DNA from: Verrucomicrobiaceae bacterium | Lineage (GTDB): Bacteria > Verrucomicrobiota > Verrucomicrobiia > Verrucomicrobiales > Akkermansiaceae | DNA length: 46,373 nucleotides | Reading direction: 5' to 3' | Assembly (NCBI GenBank): GCA_027486655.1 | Contig: JAIXOR010000011.1 | Location: forward strand, 1-46,373 | In this document: positions 31,531 to 40,860 of the stretch, piece by piece | Layout: each line of letters begins with the position of its first letter | Position numbering within the stretch: the first letter of the stretch is position 1 | Notes under the pieces: model-generated | What the model was told of the DNA's origin: nothing | Databases searched by the model: none | The model's input: only the letters and a program-made list of their open reading frames with translations | Position numbers and translations under genes: made by a program

Positions 31531-33873
31531 ATGATCCCCCTCCCCAGCCTCTGGTCGGCGGCCTGTTTCGCCGCTTTGGTGATGGCCTCACCGGCATCCG
31601 AATCCCTCGACCGCACGATCCTCCCCATCCAGCTGCCAAAACGACCGCTCACCGACGAGCTCGATGCCCGGAATTACAAGGCACCGCCCCGCGTCGAGCC
31701 AACGGCCCCGGAAGGCGCACCGAATGTGGTCATCATCTTGATCGACGACCTCGGCTTTGGCGCCACCGCGCCCTTCGGCGGGCCGATCGCCACGCCCACT
31801 CTGGAGCGTCTCTCCTCAAGCGGCCTGCGATACAACAATTTCCACACCACCGCCCTTTGCTCACCCACCCGCGCCGCCCTCAAGTCCGGCCGCAACCACC
31901 ACACCTGCAACATGGGCTTCATCACCGAAATGGCCACCGGCATCCCCGGGGCCACCGGCGAGATCCCCAATACCGTGGCTCCCGTCGCCGAAATGCTCCG
32001 CCTCAACGGCTACAGCACCGCCGCCTTCGGCAAGTGGCACGAGACCGCCGCCTGGGAAACCAGCGTCTCCGGCCCCCACGACCGCTGGCCCACCCGACAG
32101 GGCTTCGACAAGTTCTACGGCTTCATCGGCGGCGAGACGAACCAGTGGGCACCCTACCTTTTCGACGGCGTCGCCCCGGTCGAACTCCCGGACGACCCGA
32201 ACTACCACTTCATGGCCGACATGTCGGACAAGGCCGTGGCATGGCTGGAATTCCAGAAGGCAATGACGCCCGACAAGCCGTTCTTCATCTACTTCGCCCC
32301 GGGTGCCACCCACGCCCCACACCATGTGCCCGCCGACTGGATCGCGAAATGGAAAGGGAAGTTCGACCAAGGCTGGGACAAAATCCGCGAGGAAACCCTG
32401 CAACGCCAGATCGCCATGGGCATCGTCCCCAAAGGTACCAAGCTCGCCCCCAAACCCGCCGCCATCAAGGACTGGGACAAGCTCTCCGACGACGAGAAAA
32501 CCCTTTTCAAACGCCAGGTCGAGGTCTTCGCCGCGTTTCTCGACTACACCGACCACCACATCGGCCGCGTGATCGATGCCATCAAGGCCACCGGCCAACT
32601 CGACAACACGCTCATCTTCTTCATCGCCGGCGACAACGGCAGCAGCGGTGAAGGCGGCATGAACGGCATGTTCAACGAATACACCTACTTCAACGGCGTC
32701 GCCGAAACCGTGCCGGACATGCTCAAGATGATCGACAAATGGGGCAACCCGGAAACCTATCCTCACATGGCCGCCGGCTGGGCCGTCGCCCTCAACTCGC
32801 CCTTCGGTTGGATGAAACAGGTCGCCTCCGACTTCGGCGGCACCCGCAACGGCATGGTCGTCCATTGGCCGAAGAAGATCAAAACCACAGGCCAGGTGCG
32901 CGCCCAGTTCGGCCACGTCATCGACGTCGCTCCCACCATCCTCGAATGCGCCGGGCTGCCCGAGCCGAAAGTCGTCAACGGCACGCCGCAAATCCCCATG
33001 CAGGGCACCAGCCTGGTCTATTCGTTCGACGCCGCGGACGCGAAAGAGCGCCACAGCACCCAATACTTCGAAATCGCCGGCAACCGCGCGATCTATCACA
33101 ACGGCTGGCTCGCCCGCACCATCCACAAGGCCCCTTGGGAACCCAAGCCCAAGCAATCGTTCGCCGATGACACCTGGGAACTCTATCACTGCGAGAACGA
33201 CTTCAGCCTCGCCGAAAACCTCGCCGCCAAACACCCGGAGAAACTCAAGGAACTCCAGGCCGTTTTCCTCACGGAAGCCAAGGCGAACCACGTCCTCCCG
33301 CTCGACGACCGCGTCTTCGAGCGCGCCATCGCCTCCGCCGTCGGACGCCCGAGCCTGCTCGGCGACCGCACCTCGCTCACCCTCGCCGAAGGCATGACCG
33401 GCATGATGGAAAACACCTTCCTCAGCGTGAAGAACCGCTCGAAGACCATCACCGCGGAGATCGAGGTGCCTGAATCCGGAGCCAACGGCACCCTCATCGC
33501 CCAGGGCGGCCGCTTCGGCGGCTGGTCGCTCTACGTCAAGGATGGCAAACCCGGCTACGACTACAATTTCCTCGGCCTCCAACGCAGCTCCATCGTTTCC
33601 AACAAGAGTCTCGCCCCCGGCAAGGCCACCGTCCGCTTCGAGTTCGCCTACGCCGGCGGCGGACCCGGCAAAGGCGGCAAGGGCACGATCTATCTGAACG
33701 ACGAAAAAATCGCGGAAGGCGACATCGCCCACACCCAGGCCGCCATCTTCTCCGCGGACGAAACCGCCGACGTCGGCATCGACCTCGGAACCCCGGTCGT
33801 CGAATCCATCGGCTCCGAACACAAATCGAAGTTCACAGGCAAGATCCCCAAACTCACCGTCGAGGTGAAATAA
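31531..33873 (+). CDS. AtsA-type arylsulfatase
   Basis: A 780-residue exported sulfatase with a signal peptide (about residues 1-20). The metal-binding IILIDDLGFG, the formylglycine signature CSPTRAALKSG (Cys110), GKWHE, FAPGATHAPHHVP and the metal-site DNGSSGEGG are present. The large insert and about 160-residue C-terminal beta-sandwich match the long AtsA-like sulfatases of actinobacteria and proteobacteria. It should hydrolyse sulfate esters in the periplasm or outside after conversion of Cys110 to formylglycine; the maturase is not in this window. The natural substrate is unknown. First gene of a compact operon (11 bases to the next gene) with two secreted proteins and a membrane protein. 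Confidence 0.93.
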   Translation: MIPLPSLWSAACFAALVMASPASESLDRTILPIQLPKRPLTDELDARNYKAPPRVEPTAPEGAPNVVIILIDDLGFGATAPFGGPIATPTLERLSSSGLRYNNFHTTALCSPTRAALKSGRNHHTCNMGFITEMATGIPGATGEIPNTVAPVAEMLRLNGYSTAAFGKWHETAAWETSVSGPHDRWPTRQGFDKFYGFIGGETNQWAPYLFDGVAPVELPDDPNYHFMADMSDKAVAWLEFQKAMTPDKPFFIYFAPGATHAPHHVPADWIAKWKGKFDQGWDKIREETLQRQIAMGIVPKGTKLAPKPAAIKDWDKLSDDEKTLFKRQVEVFAAFLDYTDHHIGRVIDAIKATGQLDNTLIFFIAGDNGSSGEGGMNGMFNEYTYFNGVAETVPDMLKMIDKWGNPETYPHMAAGWAVALNSPFGWMKQVASDFGGTRNGMVVHWPKKIKTTGQVRAQFGHVIDVAPTILECAGLPEPKVVNGTPQIPMQGTSLVYSFDAADAKERHSTQYFEIAGNRAIYHNGWLARTIHKAPWEPKPKQSFADDTWELYHCENDFSLAENLAAKHPEKLKELQAVFLTEAKANHVLPLDDRVFERAIASAVGRPSLLGDRTSLTLAEGMTGMMENTFLSVKNRSKTITAEIEVPESGANGTLIAQGGRFGGWSLYVKDGKPGYDYNFLGLQRSSIVSNKSLAPGKATVRFEFAYAGGGPGKGGKGTIYLNDEKIAEGDIAHTQAAIFSADETADVGIDLGTPVVESIGSEHKSKFTGKIPKLTVEVK

Positions 33874-33884
33874 CCCATAACAAC

Positions 33885-34712
33885 ATGAAATCCACATTCC
33901 ACCATCATCTCATCCGTCGCTCCGCCGTTTTCTGTGCAATGGCACTGATCCACGGCATTCATCTTCAAGCCAACGCGGAGCAAGCGCCTGCAACCGCCGA
34001 ACCCAAGGTGCTGGCCGACGGTGCCAACGCCAAATCCAAGCGGGTCGACAACCTGCACCAGGCGCGGTTCATCGAGATCTTCCTCGCCGCCCGCGAAGCG
34101 AAGACAGGGAGTTTGGTCGCCGCCTGCTACAACACCTTGTTCACGCCCGCAGGCATCCCGGCGTCGAAAGACACCGCCCCGCAAGCGCTCGTTGAAGGGC
34201 TCGATTTCGGCAAAATGAAGACCGAATTCGGTGTCCTCAACGCATCCTTGAACGGCCCGAAACTCTGGTTGCCCAATTGGACCGAAATCGAAACCGGCGT
34301 GGAGCGGGACTTCAATGGCATCAAGGCCATCTGGGTCGCCCAACTCAACATGGGCGACAACAAGGGCGGCGTGGGGGAAACCACGCCCTACGAACCCGTA
34401 ACCATCGCACGGAAGAGCGGACTGGGATGGGACAAGGGAACCAAGGTGGCCTTGCTCGACGCACCGGATGGCAACACCTGGATCATGAAAGGCTTCCAAC
34501 TCGGGCTCAAACCGCAGCACACCTACGACGAATTCCTTGCCGCGGGAGGCAGCCAGTTCAAAAAGCTTCCCGCCGGCTGGAAGTTCCGGATCATCACGCT
34601 CGAAAAGGATCTCATCGAGAAGCCGGAAGGCGGCGTGGCCACCATCATGGCGGATGAGTTTTTCAACGTCTACGACAAGACCGGCCCGGGCATGAGCAAC
34701 TACAAGCCCTAA
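33885..34712 (+). CDS. Secreted protein of unknown function
   Basis: A 275-residue protein with a signal peptide (cleavage near ANAEQ, residue 32). The mature part contains KSKRVDNLHQARFIEIFL, VAACYNTLFTP, a TEIETGVERDFNG strand and a C-terminal beta-rich portion (WKFRIITLEKDLIEKPEGG, ADEFFNVYDKTG). I do not recognise a family. It lies 11 bases after the sulfatase gene and 12 bases before the DUF1254 gene, so co-expression is likely. It may be an accessory protein of one of these enzymes. The stop codon is in a CTAACAG context. Confidence 0.8.
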   Translation: MKSTFHHHLIRRSAVFCAMALIHGIHLQANAEQAPATAEPKVLADGANAKSKRVDNLHQARFIEIFLAAREAKTGSLVAACYNTLFTPAGIPASKDTAPQALVEGLDFGKMKTEFGVLNASLNGPKLWLPNWTEIETGVERDFNGIKAIWVAQLNMGDNKGGVGETTPYEPVTIARKSGLGWDKGTKVALLDAPDGNTWIMKGFQLGLKPQHTYDEFLAAGGSQFKKLPAGWKFRIITLEKDLIEKPEGGVATIMADEFFNVYDKTGPGMSNYKP

Positions 34713-34724
34713 CAGGAAATTTGC

Positions 34725-36149
34725 ATGAATCGTCTTCCCCTCCTCCTCACGGCAAGCATCGCCGCAATCACCATCACGACGAACCCCTGCGCCGCCCAGG
34801 TCGACGCGCCTTCGGCCGACGAGGTGAAAGCCATCGCCGGGGATGCATACGCCTACGGTCTGCCGCTCGTCATGGCCTACACCGCCAGCTACGAGTTCTG
34901 GCTGAACAAGGCATCCTCGCAATACAAGAGCCCGATCGGGCAACTCGTCCACAGCCGCCGCGTCTTCACCTACGAGGACACCGCCGTCATCGTGCCGAAC
35001 AGCGACACTCCCTATTCGTTCATCTGCCTCGACCTCCGCGCGGAGCCCTACGTGGTTTCCGTGCCGGAAGTGGAGAAGGAGCGCTACTACTCGATCCAGT
35101 TTGTCGATTGGAACACGTTCAACTACGGCTACATCGGCAGCCGCGCGACGGGAAATCAGCCGGGCGACTACCTCGTGGCCGGGCCGGATTGGAAGGGCGA
35201 ACTCCCCGCCGGCATCAAGGGTGTCCTGCGTGCCACCTCACAGTTCACCATCGCCATCTTCCGAACCCAGCTCTTCGGGCCGGACGACATGACGAACGTC
35301 ACGAAAGTCCAGGACGGCTATCAGGTGAAGCCGCTCTCCACCTTCCTCAAGCGGCCCGCGCCGCCTGCCGCTCCCGCCATCGATTTTCCTGAAAGCAGCG
35401 AACAACTCGCCAAAGCGAATTTCTTCGAACTGCTGGAGTTCGTCATGCAGCTCTCCCCGCCCGGTCCCGAGGAAACCGAGATCCGCGCCAAGCTCGCAAG
35501 CATCGGCATCGGATCCGGCAGGAAATTCAGCTTCAAGGATCTCCCGCCCGCCCACAAGGCCGCGGCCCTCGAAGGCGTGAAGGCCGGCATGGCCAAAGTG
35601 CAGGAACGGACCAGCAGCATCGGCAAACGCATCAACGGCTGGCAGGTCGGTTCGGCCTTCGGCGACCGTGATTTCTACAAGGGAGACTGGTTGCTCCGCG
35701 CCGCCGCCGCCCAGGCCGGCATCTTCGGCAACACCGCCGGGGAAGCCGTCTATCCGATGACCCGCTGGCTGCCGGACGGCGAAGTCATCGACACCGGAAA
35801 ACACAACTACACCCTCACTTTTCCCGCAGGGCAACTCCCTCCGGCCCATGCCTTCTGGTCGGTCACGATGTACGACGGCAAAAGCCAGCTCCTTATCAAG
35901 AACCCGATCAACCGCTACCTCATCAATTCCCCCATGCTTCCCGGCATGAAGAAAAACGACGACGGCTCGCTCACGCTCCACATCCAGAAGGACAGCCCCG
36001 GCGCGGACAAGCAAGCCAACTGGTTGCCCGCACCCGACGGACCGGTGTATTTGGTCATGCGACTCTACTGGCCGAAAGCGGAGGACCCATCGATCCTCCC
36101 TCCGGGTCAAGGCACTTGGGCTCCGCCCGCCGTTCACAAAGCCGATTGA
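34725..36149 (+). CDS. DUF1254/DUF1214 exported protein
   Basis: A 474-residue protein with a signal peptide (TTNPCAAQ). The N-terminal DUF1254 domain shows AYAYGLPLVMAYTASY, VIVPNSDTPYSFICLDLRAEP, YYSIQFVDWNTFNYGYIG and the FTIAIFRTQLFG strand. The C-terminal DUF1214 domain starts around RDFYKGDWLLRAAAAQAGIFGN and includes AEAVYP-like, LPPAHAFWSVTMYDGKSQLL and NWLPAPDGPVYLVMRLYWP. These paired domains are common in bacteria and giant viruses; no activity is established to my knowledge. A good ribosome-binding site (AGGAAA) precedes the ATG. In operon with the sulfatase. Confidence 0.92.
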   Translation: MNRLPLLLTASIAAITITTNPCAAQVDAPSADEVKAIAGDAYAYGLPLVMAYTASYEFWLNKASSQYKSPIGQLVHSRRVFTYEDTAVIVPNSDTPYSFICLDLRAEPYVVSVPEVEKERYYSIQFVDWNTFNYGYIGSRATGNQPGDYLVAGPDWKGELPAGIKGVLRATSQFTIAIFRTQLFGPDDMTNVTKVQDGYQVKPLSTFLKRPAPPAAPAIDFPESSEQLAKANFFELLEFVMQLSPPGPEETEIRAKLASIGIGSGRKFSFKDLPPAHKAAALEGVKAGMAKVQERTSSIGKRINGWQVGSAFGDRDFYKGDWLLRAAAAQAGIFGNTAGEAVYPMTRWLPDGEVIDTGKHNYTLTFPAGQLPPAHAFWSVTMYDGKSQLLIKNPINRYLINSPMLPGMKKNDDGSLTLHIQKDSPGADKQANWLPAPDGPVYLVMRLYWPKAEDPSILPPGQGTWAPPAVHKAD

Positions 36150-36170
36150 TTCTCCCAGCCGATTCGCCCG

Positions 36171-36683
36171 ATGAGCATTCTCGAGAAACTGAAACACGAA
36201 CTGAAATCAGTATGCCTCGTGACGCTTTTCTTCGCCGCCTGGCTGGGAGCCCTGATGGGAATCAAAGCCCTGATTCTGGAAGACTATCAGATCCACCTCA
36301 GCGGCTTCTCGATGGTGTTGGTCGGAGCCTTGATTCTTGGGAAGGTCGTGTTGATTCTGGAACATGTCCCGCTGGGTTTGTGGCTGCGGAACCACCCGGT
36401 TCTTGTGGAGGTTCTCGTTCGCACCGTACTTTACGCCATTGGCACGCTGGTCGTGCTGTTGCTGGAGAAGTCCTTCGAATCCAGACACGAACACGGCGGC
36501 CTGCTCCCCGCGCTGGCAAGAGTCTTCGAACACCGGGACATGCCCCACGTCTGGACGAACACCATCTGCCTCGGCGGCGCGCTGTTGTTCTACAATCTTC
36601 TCACCGCCCTCAATCACCACCTCGGAACCGGCGGCCTGGCGCGGGTTTTTCTGTCCCCGGCTCAAGATTCCAAATCACGCTGA
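36171..36683 (+). CDS. Four-helix membrane protein of unknown function
   Basis: A 170-residue protein with four hydrophobic helices (about residues 14-34, 44-64, 81-98 and 130-148), e.g. LVTLFFAAWLGALMGIKALI and MVLVGALILGKVVLILEHVP. A charged, His-containing loop (ESRHEHGGLLPALARVFEHRDMPHVW) separates helices three and four. I cannot name the family. It is the last gene of the sulfatase operon, 21 bases after DUF1254. The stretch 36684-36839 after it has no gene, only the palindrome at 36785-36796. Confidence 0.8.
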   Translation: MSILEKLKHELKSVCLVTLFFAAWLGALMGIKALILEDYQIHLSGFSMVLVGALILGKVVLILEHVPLGLWLRNHPVLVEVLVRTVLYAIGTLVVLLLEKSFESRHEHGGLLPALARVFEHRDMPHVWTNTICLGGALLFYNLLTALNHHLGTGGLARVFLSPAQDSKSR

Positions 36684-36784
36684 ATTCGGGAGATTCCGCG
36701 TCAAGCGCGAGTGGAATCAACTCGCCGATCCGGTGTTTCCCAGCAAACGGTCCATAAAGCCCATTCGTTAGTTAAACATAAGCT

Positions 36785-36796
36785 TCTCGATCGAGA
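36785..36796. promoter_or_regulatory. 12-bp palindrome upstream of the hydrolase pair
   Basis: TCTCGATCGAGA, a perfect 12-base palindrome 43 bases before the first choloylglycine-hydrolase-family gene, inside a more AT-rich stretch (GTTAGTTAAACATAAGC before it). Candidate operator; no transcription start can be fixed. Confidence 0.35.
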
Positions 36797-36839
36797 TGGA
36801 CGGGCAGAACGACTTCTGAAATTGATTAAGTGAATTCAG

Positions 36840-37904
36840 ATGAAATCCAACGCCATGAAACCAACAACCCACCACCTCGCCCTCGTCACCGCCACCACCC
36901 TGGTCGCCGCGATCAGCCCCGTGGCCGATGCTTGCAGCCGCATCCTCTGGAACAACAACCAGCTCGCCGTCATCGTCGGCCGCACCATGGACTGGCCGGA
37001 GTCCACCATGCCCATCCTCACCGTCCTGCCCGCCGGAATGGAAAGGAACGGCGGCATGGCCGGACCCGAAGTCGCAGTGCAGGAGAACCCCGCCAAGTGG
37101 ACTTCCAAATACGGCAGCCTCATCACCTCCGTTTACGGCATCGGCACCGCCGACGGCGTGAACGAAAAAGGCCTCGCGGGACACATGCTCTACCTGAGGG
37201 CCACCGATTTCGGGCCGCGCGACGCCTCCAAACCCGGCATCCATGGCGGACTCTGGCTCCAGTATCTGCTCGATCAGGCGGCCGACGTGAAGGAGGCGCT
37301 GGCACTTCTCGAAGAAGTCCAGATCGTGATGATCACCGCCAACGGCCACAAATCCACCGTCCACCTCGCCATCGAGGATGCCTCGGGCGACTCCGCCATC
37401 ATCGAATACCTCAAAGGCAAGGCGGTGGTGCATCATGGCAAGGGATACCGACTCATGACCAACGACCCGACCTACGACGAGCAGCTCGCGCTCCTGAAAG
37501 AGCACGACTTCTCCAAGCCCAGCAGCGACACGAAGCTGCCCGGCAACGTCAATGCCAAGGACCGCTTCCAGCGCGCCGCCTACTTCACCTCGATGCTGCC
37601 CGAACCCAAGTCCGAGCGCGAGGCCATCGCCGGCATCCTTGCCATCGCCCGCAACATCTCCGTTCCCTTCGGCGCGCCCTACAAGGACTTCGGCATCTAC
37701 AACACCGAATACCGAACCGCCATCAACCTCAACACCCGCCGCTACTTCTTCGAGCTGACCACCAGCCCCAACGTCCTGTGGGCCGACCTCACGAAATTCG
37801 ACCTCAAGCCCGGCGCTCCCGTGATGACACTCGATCCCGACAACATCGCGCTCTCCGGCGATGTGACGGCGCGTTTCCAAAAAGCCGAACGCGCTCCATT
37901 CTGA
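36840..37904 (+). CDS. Choloylglycine hydrolase-family Ntn amidase, copy 1
   Basis: A 354-residue exported linear-amide C-N hydrolase. The signal peptide runs to about residue 31 and cleavage before Cys32 (ADA/CSRILW) would expose the N-terminal nucleophile that Ntn hydrolases require. Further conserved positions are the arginine and aspartate in VGRTMDWPE, the NEKGLAGHMLYL region, TNDPTYDEQLALL and the arginine in RYFFELT. Family members cleave bile-salt, penicillin V or acyl-homoserine-lactone amides; a periplasmic member in a free-living bacterium points away from bile salts. Start may be the ATG at 36840 or at 36855. A paralogue follows after 21 bases. Confidence 0.92.
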   Translation: MKSNAMKPTTHHLALVTATTLVAAISPVADACSRILWNNNQLAVIVGRTMDWPESTMPILTVLPAGMERNGGMAGPEVAVQENPAKWTSKYGSLITSVYGIGTADGVNEKGLAGHMLYLRATDFGPRDASKPGIHGGLWLQYLLDQAADVKEALALLEEVQIVMITANGHKSTVHLAIEDASGDSAIIEYLKGKAVVHHGKGYRLMTNDPTYDEQLALLKEHDFSKPSSDTKLPGNVNAKDRFQRAAYFTSMLPEPKSEREAIAGILAIARNISVPFGAPYKDFGIYNTEYRTAINLNTRRYFFELTTSPNVLWADLTKFDLKPGAPVMTLDPDNIALSGDVTARFQKAERAPF

Positions 37905-37925
37905 TCATCCTGCAACCATAGAGTT

Positions 37926-38993
37926 ATGAATCACATCATCTACCCCGCCCGCAGCCTCGCTCAAACGCTGGCAGCGGTGACTGCATTCGCCTTAACCCAA
38001 ACCGCCCTGCCTTGCTCACGCGTCCTCTGGAACCCCGGTAACGGTCACGTCTTCGTTGGCCGCACGCAAGATTGGACGGAGCGCATCAACACCGCCTTCC
38101 GCGTGCATCCGCGGGGCATCGAACGCAGCGGCGCGGTCGCCGAGAATCCCCACAAGTGGACTTCGAAATACGGCAGCCTGGTGCTCACCGGATACGACAT
38201 CGGCACCCACGAGGGCATCAACGAGAAGGGCCTCAGCGCTCACATCCTCTACCTCGCCGGCGCATCGGATTTTGGGAAACGCGATCCCAAGCTCGAAGGC
38301 ATCGGCATCATGCAGTGGGCTCAGTATTACCTCGATAACTACGCCTCAGTCACAGAGGCCGTCGAAGCCCAGAAGTCCTTCGCATTCCAGATCGAACCAC
38401 TGATCCTTCCAAACGGCTTCCCGACCTTGGTGCACATCTCCCTCTCGGACAAATCCGGCGACTCCGCCGTGATTGAATACGTCGGCGGTAAGGCGCAGGT
38501 CTATCACGACAAGCGCTTCACGGTGATGACCAATGAGCCGACCTACGACAAACAGATCGAGAACCTCAAGCAATACCGCAGCTTCGGCGGCAACAAGCCG
38601 CTGCCCGGCGAGCGCACGCCCAGCGACCGCTTCGTGCGCGCCGCTTATTATGCCGACGGCCTGCCCCAGCCAACCAGCCAGGGGGAAGGCGCCGCCTACA
38701 TGTTCAGCGTCATCCGCAACGTATCCGTCCCCTTCGGCAAGCCCGATCCGGAAAAACCGAATGTCTCCAGCACGATCTTCCGCAGCGTGCAGGACCTCAC
38801 CGGCAGCCGCTATTATTTCGAGAGCACCTACGCGCCCAACGTGGTCTGGATCGACATGAGCAAGCTCGACTTCAGCCCCGGCCAATCCGAAAAAGAATTG
38901 CAGGTGGAAAAACAAATCTTCTCGTTCAATGGCGAAGTGACCGACCGCCTCGCTGATGCCAAGCCCTTCGTCTTCGGCATGAATAAAAAGTAA
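37926..38993 (+). CDS. Choloylglycine hydrolase-family Ntn amidase, copy 2
   Basis: A 355-residue paralogue of the upstream gene, clearly related along its whole length (KWTSKYGSLV, GINEKGLSAHILYL, SGDSAVIEYVGGKA, MTNEPTYDKQIENL). The signal peptide ends so that Cys30 (ALP/CSRVLW) becomes the nucleophile. The substrate-facing loop PRGIERSGAVAENPH and residues 125-150 (FAFQIEPLILPNGFP) differ from copy 1, so the two probably differ in substrate range. The pair forms a short operon. A hairpin at 39009-39031 may end it. Confidence 0.92.
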   Translation: MNHIIYPARSLAQTLAAVTAFALTQTALPCSRVLWNPGNGHVFVGRTQDWTERINTAFRVHPRGIERSGAVAENPHKWTSKYGSLVLTGYDIGTHEGINEKGLSAHILYLAGASDFGKRDPKLEGIGIMQWAQYYLDNYASVTEAVEAQKSFAFQIEPLILPNGFPTLVHISLSDKSGDSAVIEYVGGKAQVYHDKRFTVMTNEPTYDKQIENLKQYRSFGGNKPLPGERTPSDRFVRAAYYADGLPQPTSQGEGAAYMFSVIRNVSVPFGKPDPEKPNVSSTIFRSVQDLTGSRYYFESTYAPNVVWIDMSKLDFSPGQSEKELQVEKQIFSFNGEVTDRLADAKPFVFGMNKK

Positions 38994-39008
38994 GACCACT
39001 TCACTCGA

Positions 39009-39031
39009 AGCGAATGATTCGCTAGACTTTT
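39009..39031 (+). terminator. Possible terminator after the hydrolase pair
   Basis: A six-bp perfect stem (AGCGAA, 39009-39014, with TTCGCT, 39018-39023) with a three-base loop is followed by AGAC and four T. Short and only moderately strong. Confidence 0.5.
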
Positions 39032-39104
39032 CCCGTCAGATTCGGAAGGGTCTACGGAGCATGGAGTCGAATCCAGATCCAACGCAGCCCAACCTGAAGG
39101 AGCC

Positions 39105-40022
39105 ATGAAAACCATCATCGCTTTTCTATCGGTTGGCCATTCCGTCCTCATCTTATCCCAGCCCTGCCGCGCGCAAGACATCGAACCCCGCCGTTGGAGT
39201 CACCTCCCGCTCGGAAGCAACTTCGGCGGTGTGGCCTACGCCTACACCGAGGGAGACATCTTTTTCAATCCGGTGCTGAGGATCGAGGATGGCGAGTTCC
39301 AGATGGACACGGCTGCACTGAAATACATCCACGCGTTCGAGCTCCTTGGAAAATCCGCCCGCATCGATCTTGCGCAGATGTATCAAAGCGGCTCCTGGAA
39401 CGGTCTGGTCAATGGAGTCCCTGCTGCCATCGATCGCGATGGTTGGGCGGACACCACCCTTCGCTTCGCGGTGAATCTCTACGGCGCGCCGCCGCTCGAA
39501 GGACAAGAGTTCATCGACTACCGCAAAGCGACCCAATGCGAGACCATCGTCGGCGCGGGCTTGGTCGTGACCTTGCCCACCGGAGAGTATTTCGACGACA
39601 GGCTGATCAATCTCGGCGCGAACCGCTACAGCTTCACTCCGCAATTCGGCGTCGTTCACACCCGTGGCAACTGGACGATGGAGCTTTCGTCCTCCGTGAA
39701 CTTCTTCACGACCAACGACGATTTTTTCAATGGCAGGAAACTCGAGGAAGACCCGCTGCTGATCGGCCAGGGCCATCTCATCTACAACTTCATGCCCGGC
39801 CTTTGGCTCGGTGCCAGTGCTGGCTACGGCTATGGTGGCGAATCCACCATCGACCGGGTTTCCGCCAACGACCGCAAAGGCAACCTTGGTTTCGGATTGA
39901 GCGCCGGCATCCCGGTCAACCGTCATTTCGGCTTCAAGATCGCCTACATCGGAATCCGGACCCAGGAAGACGTGGGTTCTGACAACGACACTTTCACCAT
40001 CGGCTGTTCCCTCCAGTGGTGA
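39105..40022 (+). CDS. Outer-membrane 'meta-pathway' transporter-type beta-barrel, copy 1
   Basis: A 305-residue protein with a signal peptide (cleavage near CRAQ, residue 24) and beta-strand periodicity throughout, ending in the aromatic TIGCSLQW. It resembles the phenol_MetA_deg/transporter family (PF13557): WSHLPLGSNFGGVAYAYTEGDIF, ETIVGAGLVVTLPTGEYFDDRLINLGANRYSFTPQFG and a long last barrel region. Family members are thought to pass hydrophobic compounds. A strong ribosome-binding site (GAAGGAG) precedes the ATG at 39105. The next gene is a related barrel 13 bases downstream. Confidence 0.87.
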   Translation: MKTIIAFLSVGHSVLILSQPCRAQDIEPRRWSHLPLGSNFGGVAYAYTEGDIFFNPVLRIEDGEFQMDTAALKYIHAFELLGKSARIDLAQMYQSGSWNGLVNGVPAAIDRDGWADTTLRFAVNLYGAPPLEGQEFIDYRKATQCETIVGAGLVVTLPTGEYFDDRLINLGANRYSFTPQFGVVHTRGNWTMELSSSVNFFTTNDDFFNGRKLEEDPLLIGQGHLIYNFMPGLWLGASAGYGYGGESTIDRVSANDRKGNLGFGLSAGIPVNRHFGFKIAYIGIRTQEDVGSDNDTFTIGCSLQW

Positions 40023-40035
40023 AGCCACTCAATTC

Positions 40036-40815
40036 ATGAAAACCAAGACCACCATCCTTGCCCTCTTTGGCTCAGCAGCACTCCTGCATGCAAATGACGC
40101 AGACCTCGCCCAAAAACTTGCCAATCCCATCGCCAGTCTCATCAGCGTGCCGATCCAGAGCAATCTGGACCTCGGCGTCGGCCCCGGGGACGGCACGATA
40201 TGGAAAACGAACATCCAGCCCGTGATCCCTTTTGATATCACCGAGCACTGGAATCTCATCTCACGCACCATCCTGCCGGTCATCGACCAGGAAGGACTTG
40301 CCCCCGCTGGCGACACGTTGGACGAATCCGGCCTTGGCGATCTCACCCAAAGCTTTTTCTTCTCGCCCAAAGAAAGCACGCCGATCTGGGGCGTCGGCCC
40401 GGTGCTTCTCATTCCAACTGCCAGCGATTCCCTGTTAGGAACCGAAAAGTGGGGAATGGGCCCCACCGCCGTGGTGCTGAAACAGGAAGGACTGTGGACC
40501 TATGGCGCACTCGCCAACCATCTCTGGGATTTCTCTGGAGATGATTCGCGGAACTCCGTCAATGCGACGTTCTTGCAGCCGTTCGTTTCCTACATTACCC
40601 CCACCAAAACCACCATTTCAATCAATACGGAAACCACCTATGACTGGCAGGCCGATGAATGGACCGTGCCCATCAACTTTGTGGTCAGCCAGCTTTTCAA
40701 AATCGGCGAGCAGCCCATGCAAGCGTTTGTTGGGGCGCGCTACTATGCCGACAAACCCGCAAACGGCCCCGAGTGGGGTTTGCGCCTCGGTCTGACTTTC
40801 CTGTTTCCGAACTAA
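40036..40815 (+). CDS. Outer-membrane transporter-type beta-barrel, copy 2
   Basis: A 259-residue protein with a signal peptide (LFGSAALLHA) and a barrel-like sequence: DLAQKLANPIASLISVPIQSN, LVPFDITEHWNLISRTILPVI-like strands, GLGDLTQSFFFSP, VGPVLLIPTAS and a final LRLGLTFLFPN. It belongs to the same broad transporter/phenol_MetA_deg type as its upstream neighbour but the two are only distantly similar. Role in passage of a hydrophobic substrate is family-level inference. CTGTTAG is present at 40432-40438. Confidence 0.85.
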   Translation: MKTKTTILALFGSAALLHANDADLAQKLANPIASLISVPIQSNLDLGVGPGDGTIWKTNIQPVIPFDITEHWNLISRTILPVIDQEGLAPAGDTLDESGLGDLTQSFFFSPKESTPIWGVGPVLLIPTASDSLLGTEKWGMGPTAVVLKQEGLWTYGALANHLWDFSGDDSRNSVNATFLQPFVSYITPTKTTISINTETTYDWQADEWTVPINFVVSQLFKIGEQPMQAFVGARYYADKPANGPEWGLRLGLTFLFPN

Positions 40816-40860
40816 TACAATCCCAACCTCATCTCCATTAGAACTCCGAAATCGCGAATC

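Noticed and set aside
31861..33897. 678-codon minus-strand open frame opposite the sulfatase
   Set aside because: Low-complexity Gly/Val/Asp/Glu-rich translation typical of the antisense of GC-rich genes; the sulfatase has catalytic motifs. It also cannot feed the orphan terminator credibly.
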